64,000 nt of DNA, from positions 2,914,001 through 2,978,000 of the forward strand of contig NZ_JAZHSD010000001.1 in assembly GCF_036924745.1 (NCBI RefSeq), in the 5' to 3' direction. Under the pieces are notes generated by a model that saw only the letters and a program-made list of their open reading frames with translations, had not been told where the DNA came from and ran no database searches. This document shows, piece after piece, positions 17,185-26,244 of the stretch. The position numbers and the translations under genes were made by a program. Numbering within the stretch: position 1 is the stretch's first letter; every line of letters begins with the position of its first letter. The stretch comes from Bradyrhizobium sp. AZCC 1693. Its GTDB lineage: Bacteria; Pseudomonadota; Alphaproteobacteria; Rhizobiales; Xanthobacteraceae.

Positions 17185-17430
17185 AGTTTGATTATTCAAT
17201 GATTCCAAGGCGCATTTGGAAAAACTGGACGAAATACGCTCCAGTAATTTCAATAGCTTGGTTGCTGTTTCCAAATGAAAACGGGACCCAGGGCTGCTTG
17301 AAGTGTGCTCTCGCGACCCAAGGCCGCATATGGTTGCATTTTTACTATGGCTGGCGGTGGTTGCTGACGCCACAGTTCAACACAATGCCGAGCTTGGCGG
17401 CCATCGTCCCCGTCGAAGCCAGGCTGCGAT

Positions 17431-17859
17431 TCAGGGTTCGCGCGATCTTTCTGACGGGCGTATTGCTCGCAGGCGAGCGGTAGCAGGAGAGTCCTCGCTC
17501 CAGTCCTGGGCTGGATCGACAGCACGGCTGCCTCGCAGCGTCGGCCAGCCCCTGGCCAGGATGAGATCCTTCAGCGCAACCGGCACACCATCGACGGGGC
17601 CGAGCCGCTCGCCGCGCTGCCAACGCACTTCAGACTCGCGCGCCGATGCCAGCGCGGATTCGGCATCCAGCAATGCAAATGCATTGACATGCCGGTCAAG
17701 GCGCTCGATCCGCGCAAGCACAGCCTGCGTCGCCTCAACAGACGAGAGCGATTTTGTCCGATATCGCTCAATCAGATCCAAAGCGGAGAGATCGGCAATG
17801 TCATCCGGCCGCCCTGGTTGCGACGCTGAATTCCGCTGGAGTGCAGTTTGAGCAGACAT
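17431..17859 (-). pseudogene. Truncated amidase, N-terminal third
   Basis: Residues 1-125 match the start of amidase-signature enzymes: DLSALDLIERYRTKSLSSVEATQAVL, and the block GPVDGVPVALKDLI that contains the catalytic cis-Ser/Lys system's lysine. Family similarity stops after EDSPATARLRA (near 17470), just before the Ser-containing core that normally follows. Full-length members are about 450-500 residues. The break lies about 290 bp from the tRNA-Gln fragment, so an insertion or deletion at the island edge probably removed the rest. Confidence 0.7.
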
Positions 17860-18137
17860 GACAGGCCACCTCGTCGTAGCGGCAGATCACCTGCCTAACG
17901 TGTGATGGCTAAGCGTTCGCACATGCGTGCTGCAGCAATTAATTGCGGCGCAGCTACCCCTGTATCAAGAACGCAAAATCCGGCATGTCAGCCGGCGCAG
18001 CATCGGAATGAAAATCTGCAAAACCGAAATGTTGGAGCGGAGTTCGACTAGATGCCGATCGGGAATCATCGGTGCCCCAATTGCGGAAAGAGAGCCGACT
18101 CATTCACGAGACGAAGTTTGTGCAATCCGGTCGGCAG

Positions 18138-18523
18138 TCAGCGCAGATATCGGGCAAGGAACGGGCGGACCGCATCAAGCACGGGCCCCGGCTGCTCCTC
18201 GGGCTGGAGATGGCCGCCGCAAATGGCCCATCCTTCGACCTGTTTTGCCCAGGCTTCTCAGATGGTGAGCGGCGTTTCCTTGCCATCGAAACGTCCCTGC
18301 TCCCACAGCACCAGTATCGGGCAATCGAGCAGGCGTCCGGCGGCGCGGTCGGCCAGGTCGTGCTCGTGATCGAACGTCGCGCCGGCGCGGTAGTCTTGCA
18401 TCATCGCATGCCGGACTTCGGGCCGGCGGAATGCCGCGTTATAGGCGGCCAGCGCTTCGCTGGACAGCGAGCCGGGATCCTTCGCCATCTTCGCTTCCGT
18501 CAACCAGATGAGATTCTCCTTCG
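18138..18523 (-). pseudogene. Broken alpha/beta hydrolase (haloacetate dehalogenase-like)
   Basis: The C-terminal part of an epoxide-hydrolase/dehalogenase-type protein. It reads FRRPEVRHAMMQDYRAGATF, DLADRAAGRLLDCPILVLW and, after an in-frame TGA at 18257-18255, EAWAKQVEGWAICGGHLQPEE with the expected histidine, ending at 18138. The stop replaces the tryptophan that would be expected in this loop. The N-terminal half with the nucleophile is missing; similarity ends next to the LysR stop codon. So the gene carries both a 5' truncation and a nonsense codon. Confidence 0.7.
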
Positions 18524-19420
18524 TTACAAGCCGCTCTCGGCCGTAACCCTCTGCACGACGCCGGCAAACTCCTCCACCAGGCGAGAAGCCGGCCGTTTTG
18601 TGCCTTTCAGCAACCGTGCGACACTTTGCAGGCTCGGTGCGAATGGACGCGTGACGAGATCATTAGTTCGCGCACTGAGCAGGCCGAGGCCGTCCAGGAT
18701 CGCGATGCCGGCACCGGCACGCACCAACTCGCAGGCGATATTCGATTGCGACGCCTCGACGGCGATGCGCAAGCGTAGATTGGCCTCGGCAAAGGCAATG
18801 ACGATCGCGGCCCCGATCGACAAATGCGGGCCCGGACAGATCACTGGCTCGTGCGCAAGATCGGGCGCACTCAATACATCCTTAGCTGCAAGCCGGTGAC
18901 CGACCGGCAGCACGCAGCCGAGCTTGGTCGTGCAGAGAATGGTGCTGTCAAGGGACGGATCCCCAAGCGGGCCGACAGTCAGGCCGAGATCAGCTCGCCC
19001 TTGGGCGACACGGGTGACGACCTCCGGCCCCGTCAACGTTTGAATGACAACGGAGACGTCCGGCCGTTCAGCACGAAAGCGCCGGACCGCTTGCGGCACA
19101 ATGGTGTGACCGAACCCGGTCACGATCGCAACTGTCAGGAGCCCCGCCTGACCGTCGCGAAGCTCGACCGCCAACCGCTGGGTGTGCTCGATCGCCGCGA
19201 ACACGTTCACGACTTCCGCGAAAAGCGTCTGCGCCTCGGTCGTCGGCTTCAGCCGTTTCTTCGCGCGCTCAAATAACCTGAAACCAAGACGTTCCTCCGC
19301 CTGTTGCAGCATACGGCTGACCGCCGGCTGGGAAATGTTCAAGGCAGCGGCCGCGTTCGTCACTGAGCCCGATTGCATCACACATCGGAACACGTTCATC
19401 TCCCGCACGCTGATCGCCAT
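18524..19420 (-). CDS. LysR family transcriptional regulator
   Basis: A 298-residue LTTR. The N-terminal helix-turn-helix is clear (FRCVMQSGSVTNAAAALNISQPAVSRMLQQ, about 10-39), then a linker helix and a periplasmic-binding-like effector domain. The start at 19420 (MAISVREMNVF) is chosen because the HTH then begins at the family-typical distance; the longer open frame upstream is unlike LTTRs. It is divergent from the HD/TctC operon with 94 bp between the starts, the classical arrangement for a regulator of that operon. Confidence 0.9.
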   Translation of the reverse strand: MAISVREMNVFRCVMQSGSVTNAAAALNISQPAVSRMLQQAEERLGFRLFERAKKRLKPTTEAQTLFAEVVNVFAAIEHTQRLAVELRDGQAGLLTVAIVTGFGHTIVPQAVRRFRAERPDVSVVIQTLTGPEVVTRVAQGRADLGLTVGPLGDPSLDSTILCTTKLGCVLPVGHRLAAKDVLSAPDLAHEPVICPGPHLSIGAAIVIAFAEANLRLRIAVEASQSNIACELVRAGAGIAILDGLGLLSARTNDLVTRPFAPSLQSVARLLKGTKRPASRLVEEFAGVVQRVTAESGL

Positions 19421-19514
19421 ATATAACCTCAAAGCATGAACTATGACCAAATCGGCATTTGAAACTATGTAGTGGGCGCCGGCAATATCCCGGGGATCCG
19501 AATAGTGGCTGCCC

Positions 19515-20231
19515 ATGCATTTCCTTGACCGACGCCGGCCCCGCCCGGTCACCGACGCGCTGCGCGCGACGGTGATCGAGGATCTCCCGGAACTCGCGCA
19601 GATCCGTAACGAAGAACTGCGCCGCAAGGCGATCGAGGCCTGGGCCTATGCACTGGCGGAAACGGATTTTCCGCGCATCACCGCCATTCCGGGAGAGGCG
19701 ACGCCCGGCGTCTTCGCGCTGAAGCGCGGCAGCCAGGCTGTACATCTGCGCAGCGTGGCCCGGATCGCGATAGCGATCGCAGACGAGTTTACGCAGGAAT
19801 TCCCCGAAGCCGCGGTCAATCGCGACATCGTGCTGGCAGGCGCGCTGCTGCACGATGTCGGCAAAGCCTGGGAGTTCGATCCCGCCAACCGCAAGCGATG
19901 GGAAGCGGATAAATCGCAGGCCGGCTCGCCCGCGCTGCGCCACCCGGTTTACGGCGCCCATGTCTGTATCGCAGTCGGGTTACCCGAGGAGATCGCGCAC
20001 ATCGCACTCGGCCATTCCTACGAGGGCGACCTGATGCAGCGCAGCCTCGAATGCCTGATCGTCCATCGCGCCGACCACATGTGGTGGTCGATTGCGGGCG
20101 GTTTCGGCCTGCTAAGGGCGGAAACGGCGGGCATGCTCGAAAGCCGAAAAATAACGCCGCGCACCTTGCGAACGGCGAAGAAGCGGGAGGGACAGGATGA
20201 CAACGGCGAAAGGGCTGACGCGGCGAGCTAG
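19515..20231 (+). CDS. HD-domain protein, putative phosphohydrolase
   Basis: A 238-residue protein with an HD-type metal site: HLRSVARIAIAIADEF (about 76-91), the key ALLHDVGKAWEF (about 115-126), then LRHPVYGAHV and a later VHRADHMWW (about 183-191). The family hydrolyses phosphoester bonds in diverse small molecules; the substrate here is unknown. It is the first gene of the LysR-flanked operon and overlaps the following receptor gene by 35 bp, so the two are probably translated together. Confidence 0.8.
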   Translation: MHFLDRRRPRPVTDALRATVIEDLPELAQIRNEELRRKAIEAWAYALAETDFPRITAIPGEATPGVFALKRGSQAVHLRSVARIAIAIADEFTQEFPEAAVNRDIVLAGALLHDVGKAWEFDPANRKRWEADKSQAGSPALRHPVYGAHVCIAVGLPEEIAHIALGHSYEGDLMQRSLECLIVHRADHMWWSIAGGFGLLRAETAGMLESRKITPRTLRTAKKREGQDDNGERADAAS

Positions 20232-21180
20232 CCTTGCTCTGCTCGGTGCGCTCGCTGCTCCGCGGCTGGCCCGCGCGCAGAGCGATTACCCCAACCGCAT
20301 CATCAAACTGATCGTGCCATATGCGGCCGGTGGGAGCAGCGACGTCGTCGCGCGCTTCATCGCGGAACGCATGCGCGACAAGCTGGGGCAGTCGATCGTC
20401 ATCGAGAACCGGCCGGGCGCGGGCGCGATTATTGGATCGCAATTCGTCGCAAAGTCGGTATCCGACGGTTACACGCTGCTTCTCGGCGGCGTATCCACCC
20501 ACGCGGTGAATCCGCGTCTGCGCAAGCTCGCCCCCTATGACGGGATCAACGACTTCACTTCGCTGGGGCTGATCGGCACCGGACCTCTGGTGGTCTCGGT
20601 CAATGCTAGCGTGCCTGTCAACAACCTGCAGGAACTCATCGCCTACGGCAAGGCGAACCCAACCAAGCTCGCCTACGGTTCCGCGACGGGCGTCATTCTG
20701 CATCTCGCCGGCGAGTTGCTGAAGAACATAGCGGGCTTCGAGATGCTGCATGTTCCCTATAGCGGCAACGGACCGGCGCTGACCGATGTGCTCGGCGGAA
20801 GGCTGCAGGTGATGGTCGACGCTGTAAGCAATTCGGCGCCCTACATTGCCGATGGAAAATTGCGACCCTTGGTCGTCGCGTCGCGTCAGCGTACCCCGCT
20901 GCTGCCGGACGTGCCGAATTCGACCGAGGCAGGCTTGCCCAACTATCAGGTCGAGACATGGTTCGCGCTCTACGGACCGGCGGCCATGCCAGGCGAAATA
21001 GTCGGCAAGATCAACACCGCACTCAATGCCGTGCTGCAGGAGCCCGACGCGGTCGGCCAGTTCGCCAAGGTCGGGCTCGACCCGCGGGCTACGAGCCCGG
21101 CTCAAGCGGCTGCGCTGCTCAAGGCGGAATCGGACAAGTGGGGAGATGTCATCCGCCGGATCGGGCTGCAGGTGGAATAG
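20197..21180 (+). CDS. TctC/Bug-type tripartite tricarboxylate transporter receptor
   Basis: A 327-residue extracytoplasmic solute receptor. The signal peptide has a twin-arginine-like TRRASLALLGALAA motif. Bug hallmarks follow: YPNRIIKLIVPYAAGGSSDVVAR (about 31-53), ENRPGAGAIIGSQ (about 70-82), LHVPYSGNGPALTDVLGG (about 182-199) and LPDVPNSTEAGLPNY. Such proteins usually feed TctA/TctB permeases with carboxylated substrates, but none are encoded in the window. It shares the operon with a second receptor at 22636. Confidence 0.93.
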   Translation: MTTAKGLTRRASLALLGALAAPRLARAQSDYPNRIIKLIVPYAAGGSSDVVARFIAERMRDKLGQSIVIENRPGAGAIIGSQFVAKSVSDGYTLLLGGVSTHAVNPRLRKLAPYDGINDFTSLGLIGTGPLVVSVNASVPVNNLQELIAYGKANPTKLAYGSATGVILHLAGELLKNIAGFEMLHVPYSGNGPALTDVLGGRLQVMVDAVSNSAPYIADGKLRPLVVASRQRTPLLPDVPNSTEAGLPNYQVETWFALYGPAAMPGEIVGKINTALNAVLQEPDAVGQFAKVGLDPRATSPAQAAALLKAESDKWGDVIRRIGLQVE

Positions 21181-21290
21181 GATCCTCGATTGACCGCCAA
21201 TGCAGCTTTCGACTGCGGGTGAACATGCGTAGCTCGCCACGTGTGCAGGGCTTAGCTCCGTAGGGAGCAAAGTGAGGAGTCACAAACGAA

Positions 21291-21310
21291 CGCAGCCTCA
21301 CGAGGCTGCG
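21291..21310. other. Intergenic hairpin between receptor and lipase genes
   Basis: A perfect palindromic stem (8 bp with a CACG loop). The interval 21181-21335 also has a second small stem, GCTCC-GTA-GGAGC type, near 21255. No U-run follows on the plus strand, so it is more likely a processing or stability element than a terminator. Confidence 0.4.
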
Positions 21311-21335
21311 CCAAAAAACCGGAGGAACGCAAGCA

Positions 21336-22613
21336 ATGAAAGCACTCGCAAGAATGAGCGTCACGGCATTCGCTCTTTGCGCCTCGCCTCATCCGGGCGT
21401 GCTGTACGCCGCAGCGGAGTCACTACCTCAGGGGCCGATCGTTGGTGACCAGGATCTGTCGTCGTTCTACCGCTGGACCGGCGCTTTGCCCGACAAGCCG
21501 GGCCTCATGCTGCGCGAAGAAGGAATACAAGATCAGCCCGAGATCGTTGCGGCCGCGACCGCCAGAAGAATCCTCTACACTTCGACGGATGAAAGATGGC
21601 GGTCCGGCCTCATTCCGGTCAGCGGCACGCTCTATCTTCCGAAGCGAACCGCACCTCAAGGTGGATGGCCGCTTGTTGCCTGGGCGCACGGCACGCTCGG
21701 CGTATCCGACAGGTGCGCCCCATCCTGGAGCAGGCATCGGCCTCGCGACGGCGCGTACATCAACAATTGGCTGGAACAGGGCTTTGCCGTCGTTGCGACC
21801 GACTACCAGGGTCTCGGCGGCCCCGGCCCGCACCCCTATCTCAATTGGGAAGCAGAGGGGCGCTCGGTGCTCGATGCCGCAAGAGCGGCGCTCGACCATT
21901 CGAACGGACAGATCGCCAACGCCATCATCATCACAGGTCAGTCGCAAGGCTCCGGCGCCTCGCTCGGCGCAACACGTCTCGCGCCTTCCTACGCACCCGA
22001 CCTCAATATCAAGGCATCGATCGCAACCGGCATCGTTTCCCGGTTTCCCGACGCGGCCAACAAGGCTTCAAGCGAACAGACTTTGGCGCGTTCATCTCCC
22101 CCGCAATACACCATTCTCATGATGATCGCCGGTGCACTCGGCGACGACGCAATAAAGCCGGACGACCTCGTTACTGAGATGGGGAAGCCGCTACTGCAAG
22201 CCGCCCGGGAGGGATGCACCGCAGAGCTTGGACAAATCGTTCGCAGCAACGGCCTGACCATGGCAAACAGCTTGAAAGATCCAGAGATCGCGGATCGTCT
22301 TAGCGCTGTCATGGAAATGAGTCCGGTTCGCATGCCGGTACCGGTCTTTCTCGCCACAGGCCTGGCCGACAAGCTGATCACACCGCAACGCCAATATGCC
22401 GCGGTTGCCGCACTCTGCGCGGCCGGGAGCAATGTGGTTTGGAAGACCTATGCTGGCGTGACCCACAACGGAACGGTCCATGCCGCCTACGCCGACGAAC
22501 TTGTGTTCGTTCATGCCGCCCTGACCGGAAGCCCGATCCAGTCCAACTGCGATTCGATCTCCGACCCGGGACGGCCGGGAGAGCCCTCACCCGGTTTCAA
22601 ATTCAACGATTGA
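21336..22613 (+). CDS. Secreted lipase-like alpha/beta hydrolase
   Basis: A 425-residue protein with a signal peptide (about 1-27). It has the alpha/beta-hydrolase oxyanion region WPLVAWAHGTLGVSDRCAP (about 110-128) and a nucleophile elbow GQSQGSGAS (about 198-206). VFLATGLADKLITP (about 338-351) holds the probable acid residue, and YAGVTHNGTV (about 376-385) the probable catalytic histidine. The layout fits the secretory lipase (LIP) family. GGAGGAA lies 8 bases before the ATG. Lying between two solute receptors, it may release a carboxylate outside the cytoplasm for uptake. Confidence 0.85.
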   Translation: MKALARMSVTAFALCASPHPGVLYAAAESLPQGPIVGDQDLSSFYRWTGALPDKPGLMLREEGIQDQPEIVAAATARRILYTSTDERWRSGLIPVSGTLYLPKRTAPQGGWPLVAWAHGTLGVSDRCAPSWSRHRPRDGAYINNWLEQGFAVVATDYQGLGGPGPHPYLNWEAEGRSVLDAARAALDHSNGQIANAIIITGQSQGSGASLGATRLAPSYAPDLNIKASIATGIVSRFPDAANKASSEQTLARSSPPQYTILMMIAGALGDDAIKPDDLVTEMGKPLLQAAREGCTAELGQIVRSNGLTMANSLKDPEIADRLSAVMEMSPVRMPVPVFLATGLADKLITPQRQYAAVAALCAAGSNVVWKTYAGVTHNGTVHAAYADELVFVHAALTGSPIQSNCDSISDPGRPGEPSPGFKFND

Positions 22614-22635
22614 AGGCCGGCCACGGAGAAGAACA

Positions 22636-23625
22636 ATGCGCTCATTGACGCGAAGAACCATTATCGGCTCGGGACTGGCAACGGCGCTTTCTGTTTCGCC
22701 CTTGCTGCGGCGAGCCGAGGCGCAGACTTACCCGCAACGACCGGTCAAGATCATCGTTCCGTATGCTGCGGGAGGCGCCTCCGACATCATTGCGCGGCTG
22801 GTTGCACCGGAATTCGAACGTGCCCTGGGCCAGCCGTTCATTGTCGATAATCGCGGCGGCGGCGCGAGCATGGTTGGCACGCAGGCGATCGCGACCGCCT
22901 CTGCTCAAGGCGAAGCCATCGGCGTTGTCGATAGCGCGTTTGTCATCAATCCCGGCTTGTTTCGCACGAAGCTTCCCTACAACACCAAGAAGGACTTTGC
23001 GCCGATATCGCTCCTGGCAACCTCGCCTCTCGTTCTTGTCGTGCATCCTTCTGTGGCCGCCAATAGCCTGCAGGAATTTGTCGCGCTCGCCAAAGCGCAA
23101 CCGGGCAAGATCAACTTCGCCTCGGCCGGGCTTGGCACCGCCATTCATCTGGCCGGAGAGCAACTGCGACAAGCAGCGGAGATCGATATTTTGCATGTGC
23201 CGTATCGCGGAGGCGGGCCGGCCATCACCGATCTGATCGGCGGCCAGGTACAAATGACGTTTGCCACCGTTGCAGCGATCGGACAGCAGGTACGTCAGGG
23301 TCTGGTTCGCGCCCTGGCCGTCACAGGAGGCGGCCGCGTCGCACAGTTGCCGGACGTCCCCACAATGGCCGAGGCCGGCTTGCCGGCCGTCGACGCCACG
23401 CCAATCTTCGGCATCGTCGGGCCGGCCGCGCTGCCGCCGCCAATCGTCGACAAGCTTGCAGAGGTTGCCGGCAAGGCCTTCAAGAGCGAGCCGCTCCGAT
23501 CCAAAGTAGCGGAACTTGGGTTTGTTTCTGTTGGCAGTTCGCCGCCGGAGTTTGCGGCACGCATTGATGACGAAGTCGCAAAATGGGCCCGTATCGTCGA
23601 GAAGGGAAATATTCAGCCGGGCTGA
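22636..23625 (+). CDS. TctC/Bug-type solute receptor, second copy
   Basis: A 329-residue receptor of the same family as the product at 20197, but clearly diverged. A Tat-like leader (LTRRTIIGSGLATALS) precedes YPQRPVKIIVPYAAGGASDI (about 35-54), DNRGGGASMVGTQA (about 73-86) and LHVPYRGGGPAITDLIGG (about 188-205). It starts 22 bp after the lipase stop with GGAGAA before its ATG. The two receptors in one operon probably recognise related carboxylates. Confidence 0.93.
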   Translation: MRSLTRRTIIGSGLATALSVSPLLRRAEAQTYPQRPVKIIVPYAAGGASDIIARLVAPEFERALGQPFIVDNRGGGASMVGTQAIATASAQGEAIGVVDSAFVINPGLFRTKLPYNTKKDFAPISLLATSPLVLVVHPSVAANSLQEFVALAKAQPGKINFASAGLGTAIHLAGEQLRQAAEIDILHVPYRGGGPAITDLIGGQVQMTFATVAAIGQQVRQGLVRALAVTGGGRVAQLPDVPTMAEAGLPAVDATPIFGIVGPAALPPPIVDKLAEVAGKAFKSEPLRSKVAELGFVSVGSSPPEFAARIDDEVAKWARIVEKGNIQPG

Positions 23626-23658
23626 CCTCTGCCCCTCACGTTCACGCAGCGAGTGGTT

Positions 23659-24804
23659 ATGAAAATTACCAAAATCCGTGGTTTCAATCTTAGCTTCCCG
23701 CTGGCCGAGCCCATGGGAAACGCACTCAACGTGTTCCGGAAGCGGGACGCGTTGCTTATCCAGATATGCACGGATGGCGGCCTCTCCGGCTGGGGCGAGG
23801 CAGGCAATTCCCCTCACGCCGCCGGCGCCTTTATCCGCGCCCGGTTGGCCGGACTCATCCTGGGCAAGTCGCCCGCCGAGTACGGCCGCCACTTTCAATC
23901 GATGTGCGCCTCCGTCGGGTATGATCGGCGCGGCGCGTCGATGATGGCGATATCGGCCATCGACATCGCCTTGCACGATCTTGCTGCGCAAATGCATGGA
24001 ATCAGCGTGGCGGCGCTGATGGGCGGGGCGGTACGCAACGAGGTATTTGCTTACGCAAGCGGGCCGTTCGTGCGAATGCAGCCAGATCCCTACCGGGAAT
24101 ATCAGCGCGAGGTCGATCAGTATCTTTCCCTGAACTTCAAAGCCATCAAGCCCCGGGGCGGCGTTGAGCCGAGAGCCGATGGCATCATGGCAAACGCGCT
24201 TCGCAAGCAGGTGGGCCCTGACATCGGCATCATGGTCGACATCAACCAGGGCTATACCGCAGCAGCCGCCATCCGTTCCGCAAGGTTCATGGAAGATGCC
24301 GACCTGCTCTGGATCGAAGAGCCGGTTCAGCCGGAAGACATCCCGGGCTATCAATCCTTTGCGCGCGCCACCACGGTCGCCACCGCTGGCGGAGAAGCAC
24401 TCGGAAGCGTGCGCGCCTTTCGTGATTTTCTTGCCGCAGGCACCTTTGATATCCTTCAACCCGACCTTTCGATATGCGGAGGCTACAGCGGCTTTCGCCA
24501 AGTTTGGGCGCTCTCGCAAGCCTATGACCTGCCCATCATGCCCCACGTGTTTGGCACGGCCGTAAACTTCCGCGCCTCGCTTCAAATGTCGGCTGTGCTT
24601 GAACCACGTCGCGGCGGAGCTTGCGCCGCGTATCCATTCGTGGAGTACGACATGATGGACAACCCGCTCCTGCGCCTTGCCGGCACACCATCAGTTAGCC
24701 GGCACGGCATGCTCGCGGTCCCGGAAGGTCCCGGCACGGGGCTGGACTTGCAGCCCGAACAGCTTGAGCCGTGGATCACTGACTCCTGGTCGGAGCATCT
24801 GTAG
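23659..24804 (+). CDS. Enolase-superfamily enzyme (mandelate racemase/muconate lactonizing type)
   Basis: About 381 residues with the superfamily's capping domain and barrel. Visible catalytic elements are the second-strand base KAIKPRGG (about 161-168), first metal ligand Asp in VDINQGY (about 195), second in WIEEPVQPED (Glu about 221-222), third in GGEALGS (about 246) and the histidine in IMPHVFGTAV (about 296). A K-x-K strand plus a late His allows racemase or dehydratase chemistry on a carboxylate. The start at 23659 (MKITKIRGF) is preferred over GTG-Met two codons upstream. It is the last gene of the receptor operon, so its substrate is probably the imported acid. Confidence 0.9.
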   Translation: MKITKIRGFNLSFPLAEPMGNALNVFRKRDALLIQICTDGGLSGWGEAGNSPHAAGAFIRARLAGLILGKSPAEYGRHFQSMCASVGYDRRGASMMAISAIDIALHDLAAQMHGISVAALMGGAVRNEVFAYASGPFVRMQPDPYREYQREVDQYLSLNFKAIKPRGGVEPRADGIMANALRKQVGPDIGIMVDINQGYTAAAAIRSARFMEDADLLWIEEPVQPEDIPGYQSFARATTVATAGGEALGSVRAFRDFLAAGTFDILQPDLSICGGYSGFRQVWALSQAYDLPIMPHVFGTAVNFRASLQMSAVLEPRRGGACAAYPFVEYDMMDNPLLRLAGTPSVSRHGMLAVPEGPGTGLDLQPEQLEPWITDSWSEHL

Positions 24805-24972
24805 GGGTCTGGAATTTCATCTGCGGTCACCAGCCACGGCCCAAGGACATTTCCGGTATCAAAGTCTTTGCCCTTCGGGATGGCCCGCCCTGAAGGCGCA
24901 TCTGACGTAACACTTGAACAAGAGCGTGCGAGTGCGGCGTTGAAGGGAGCGGGTCGAGGAGCCCGCAGAGGG

Positions 24973-24997
24973 AAGGCCTGTACGGTGCACAGGTCTT
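24973..24997. terminator. Hairpin between convergent genes
   Basis: Arms 24973-24981 and 24989-24997 pair over 9 bp with one G:U and a 7-nt loop. It lies between the plus-strand enolase-family gene and the minus-strand receptor, so a shared terminator is likely, though it lacks a clean U-run. The rest of 24805-25020 holds no gene I can support. Confidence 0.4.
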
Positions 24998-25020
24998 CGT
25001 TGTCTGAACAGGAGAGCGAG

Positions 25021-26244
25021 TCAGCTGCGTTCGGAGCTGAGGAGCGGCCCGAACAGTTCCCAGTTGCTACCCTGGAATCGCTGCATCTGAAGCTGTTTGA
25101 TCAAGTTGTAGTCGGTCGGGCTGCTTTTGAGGCGGATGCCGGGAAGCAACTGTCCGACCTCGATATCGAGATTGGTCGCCTGCTTGAGCACGTTCTCGCG
25201 GGTGAGATTGTCGCCGCATTTTTTGAGCACTTCGACCATGGTCTTTCCGACGGCGTAGCCGTACACCGTGAAGCCGTCGCCTCTGTCGCCCTCAGGAAAA
25301 TACTTGTCCATGAAGCCCGACCACTCGTTCATGCCGGGGTCGTTCTTCCACTGCGCATCGTTTGCGTCTTTGAGATAAACGGCACTCAACACCCCCTGAG
25401 CGTTTTCGAATCCGGCCGGCTTCATCACGCCGTTCACCGACGTTGAAACGTTGCTAACGATGTGAACGGGTTTCCATCCCACCTCGGCGACCTTCTTGAT
25501 GCTCTGCGCCACAAATTTCGGTGTTGCGATCGTCAGCAGAACATCCGCATTCGCGGATTTGATCTGAACGATCTGGGAGTCCACCGTCGGCGCGGTCACT
25601 TCGAATGGAGCCTCCGATACGATCATCGAGGCCTTGGCCCCCAGACCGTCGCGCAAGCCGGTGAGGTAGTCTTTGCCGAAGTCATCGTTCTGATAAAGAA
25701 TTCCGATCTTCGCGTTCGGATGGTTCTTCATGATGTATTGCGCGTAGATGCGGGCTTCGTTCTGGTAGTTGGGAATGAAAGCCATCGTCCAGGGAAAGTT
25801 CTGCGGATCCACCCACTTCGAAGCGCCCGTCGCGAGGAAGAGGTGCGGGATCTTCTTCGTGTTGGCGTACTTGTGGATTGCGGAGTTGCCCGGCGTTCCG
25901 AGTATGCCAAACAGCAGCAGCACTTCGTCGTTCTCGACGAGCTTGCGCGTCTGCTCGACGGTTTTCGGTGGACTGTAGCCGTCGTCGTAGCTGATGAAGT
26001 TGATCTTTCGGCCGTTGATGCCGCCCTGCTCGTTTACCATTTTGAAATAGGCGGAGAACGTCTTGCCGATCACGGAGTAGGCGGACGCCGGTCCGCTGTA
26101 TGGCATGATGTTGCCGATTTTGATTTCAGTATCGCTCGCGCCAGCGTCATAAGCCTTCTGGGCGGTCGCGCCGGTCGCGGTCGCTGCGCCGAGCAGACCG
26201 GCGGCCAGTAACAAACCCGCAGTCTTCAAGATGCGATAGGCCAT
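25021..26244 (-). CDS. ABC transporter substrate-binding protein, branched-chain amino acid (LivK-like) type
   Basis: A 407-residue periplasmic binding protein of the Peripla_BP_6/HAAT class: signal peptide (LLLAAGLLGAATATGATA), then IKIGNIMPYSGPASAYSVIGK (about 41-61), NEQGGINGRKINFISYDDGYSPPKT (about 75-99) and NAKIGILYQNDDFGKDYL. In catabolic regions of rhizobia this class often binds aromatic or other organic acids rather than amino acids. No permease or ATPase genes are adjacent. It shares its motif set with the tandem receptors at 58014 and 59289. Confidence 0.92.
   Translation of the reverse strand: MAYRILKTAGLLLAAGLLGAATATGATAQKAYDAGASDTEIKIGNIMPYSGPASAYSVIGKTFSAYFKMVNEQGGINGRKINFISYDDGYSPPKTVEQTRKLVENDEVLLLFGILGTPGNSAIHKYANTKKIPHLFLATGASKWVDPQNFPWTMAFIPNYQNEARIYAQYIMKNHPNAKIGILYQNDDFGKDYLTGLRDGLGAKASMIVSEAPFEVTAPTVDSQIVQIKSANADVLLTIATPKFVAQSIKKVAEVGWKPVHIVSNVSTSVNGVMKPAGFENAQGVLSAVYLKDANDAQWKNDPGMNEWSGFMDKYFPEGDRGDGFTVYGYAVGKTMVEVLKKCGDNLTRENVLKQATNLDIEVGQLLPGIRLKSSPTDYNLIKQLQMQRFQGSNWELFGPLLSSERS

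Noticed and set aside
19816..21270. A minus-strand frame of 484 codons
   Set aside because: It lies opposite the HD-domain and TctC genes, whose motifs are unambiguous.
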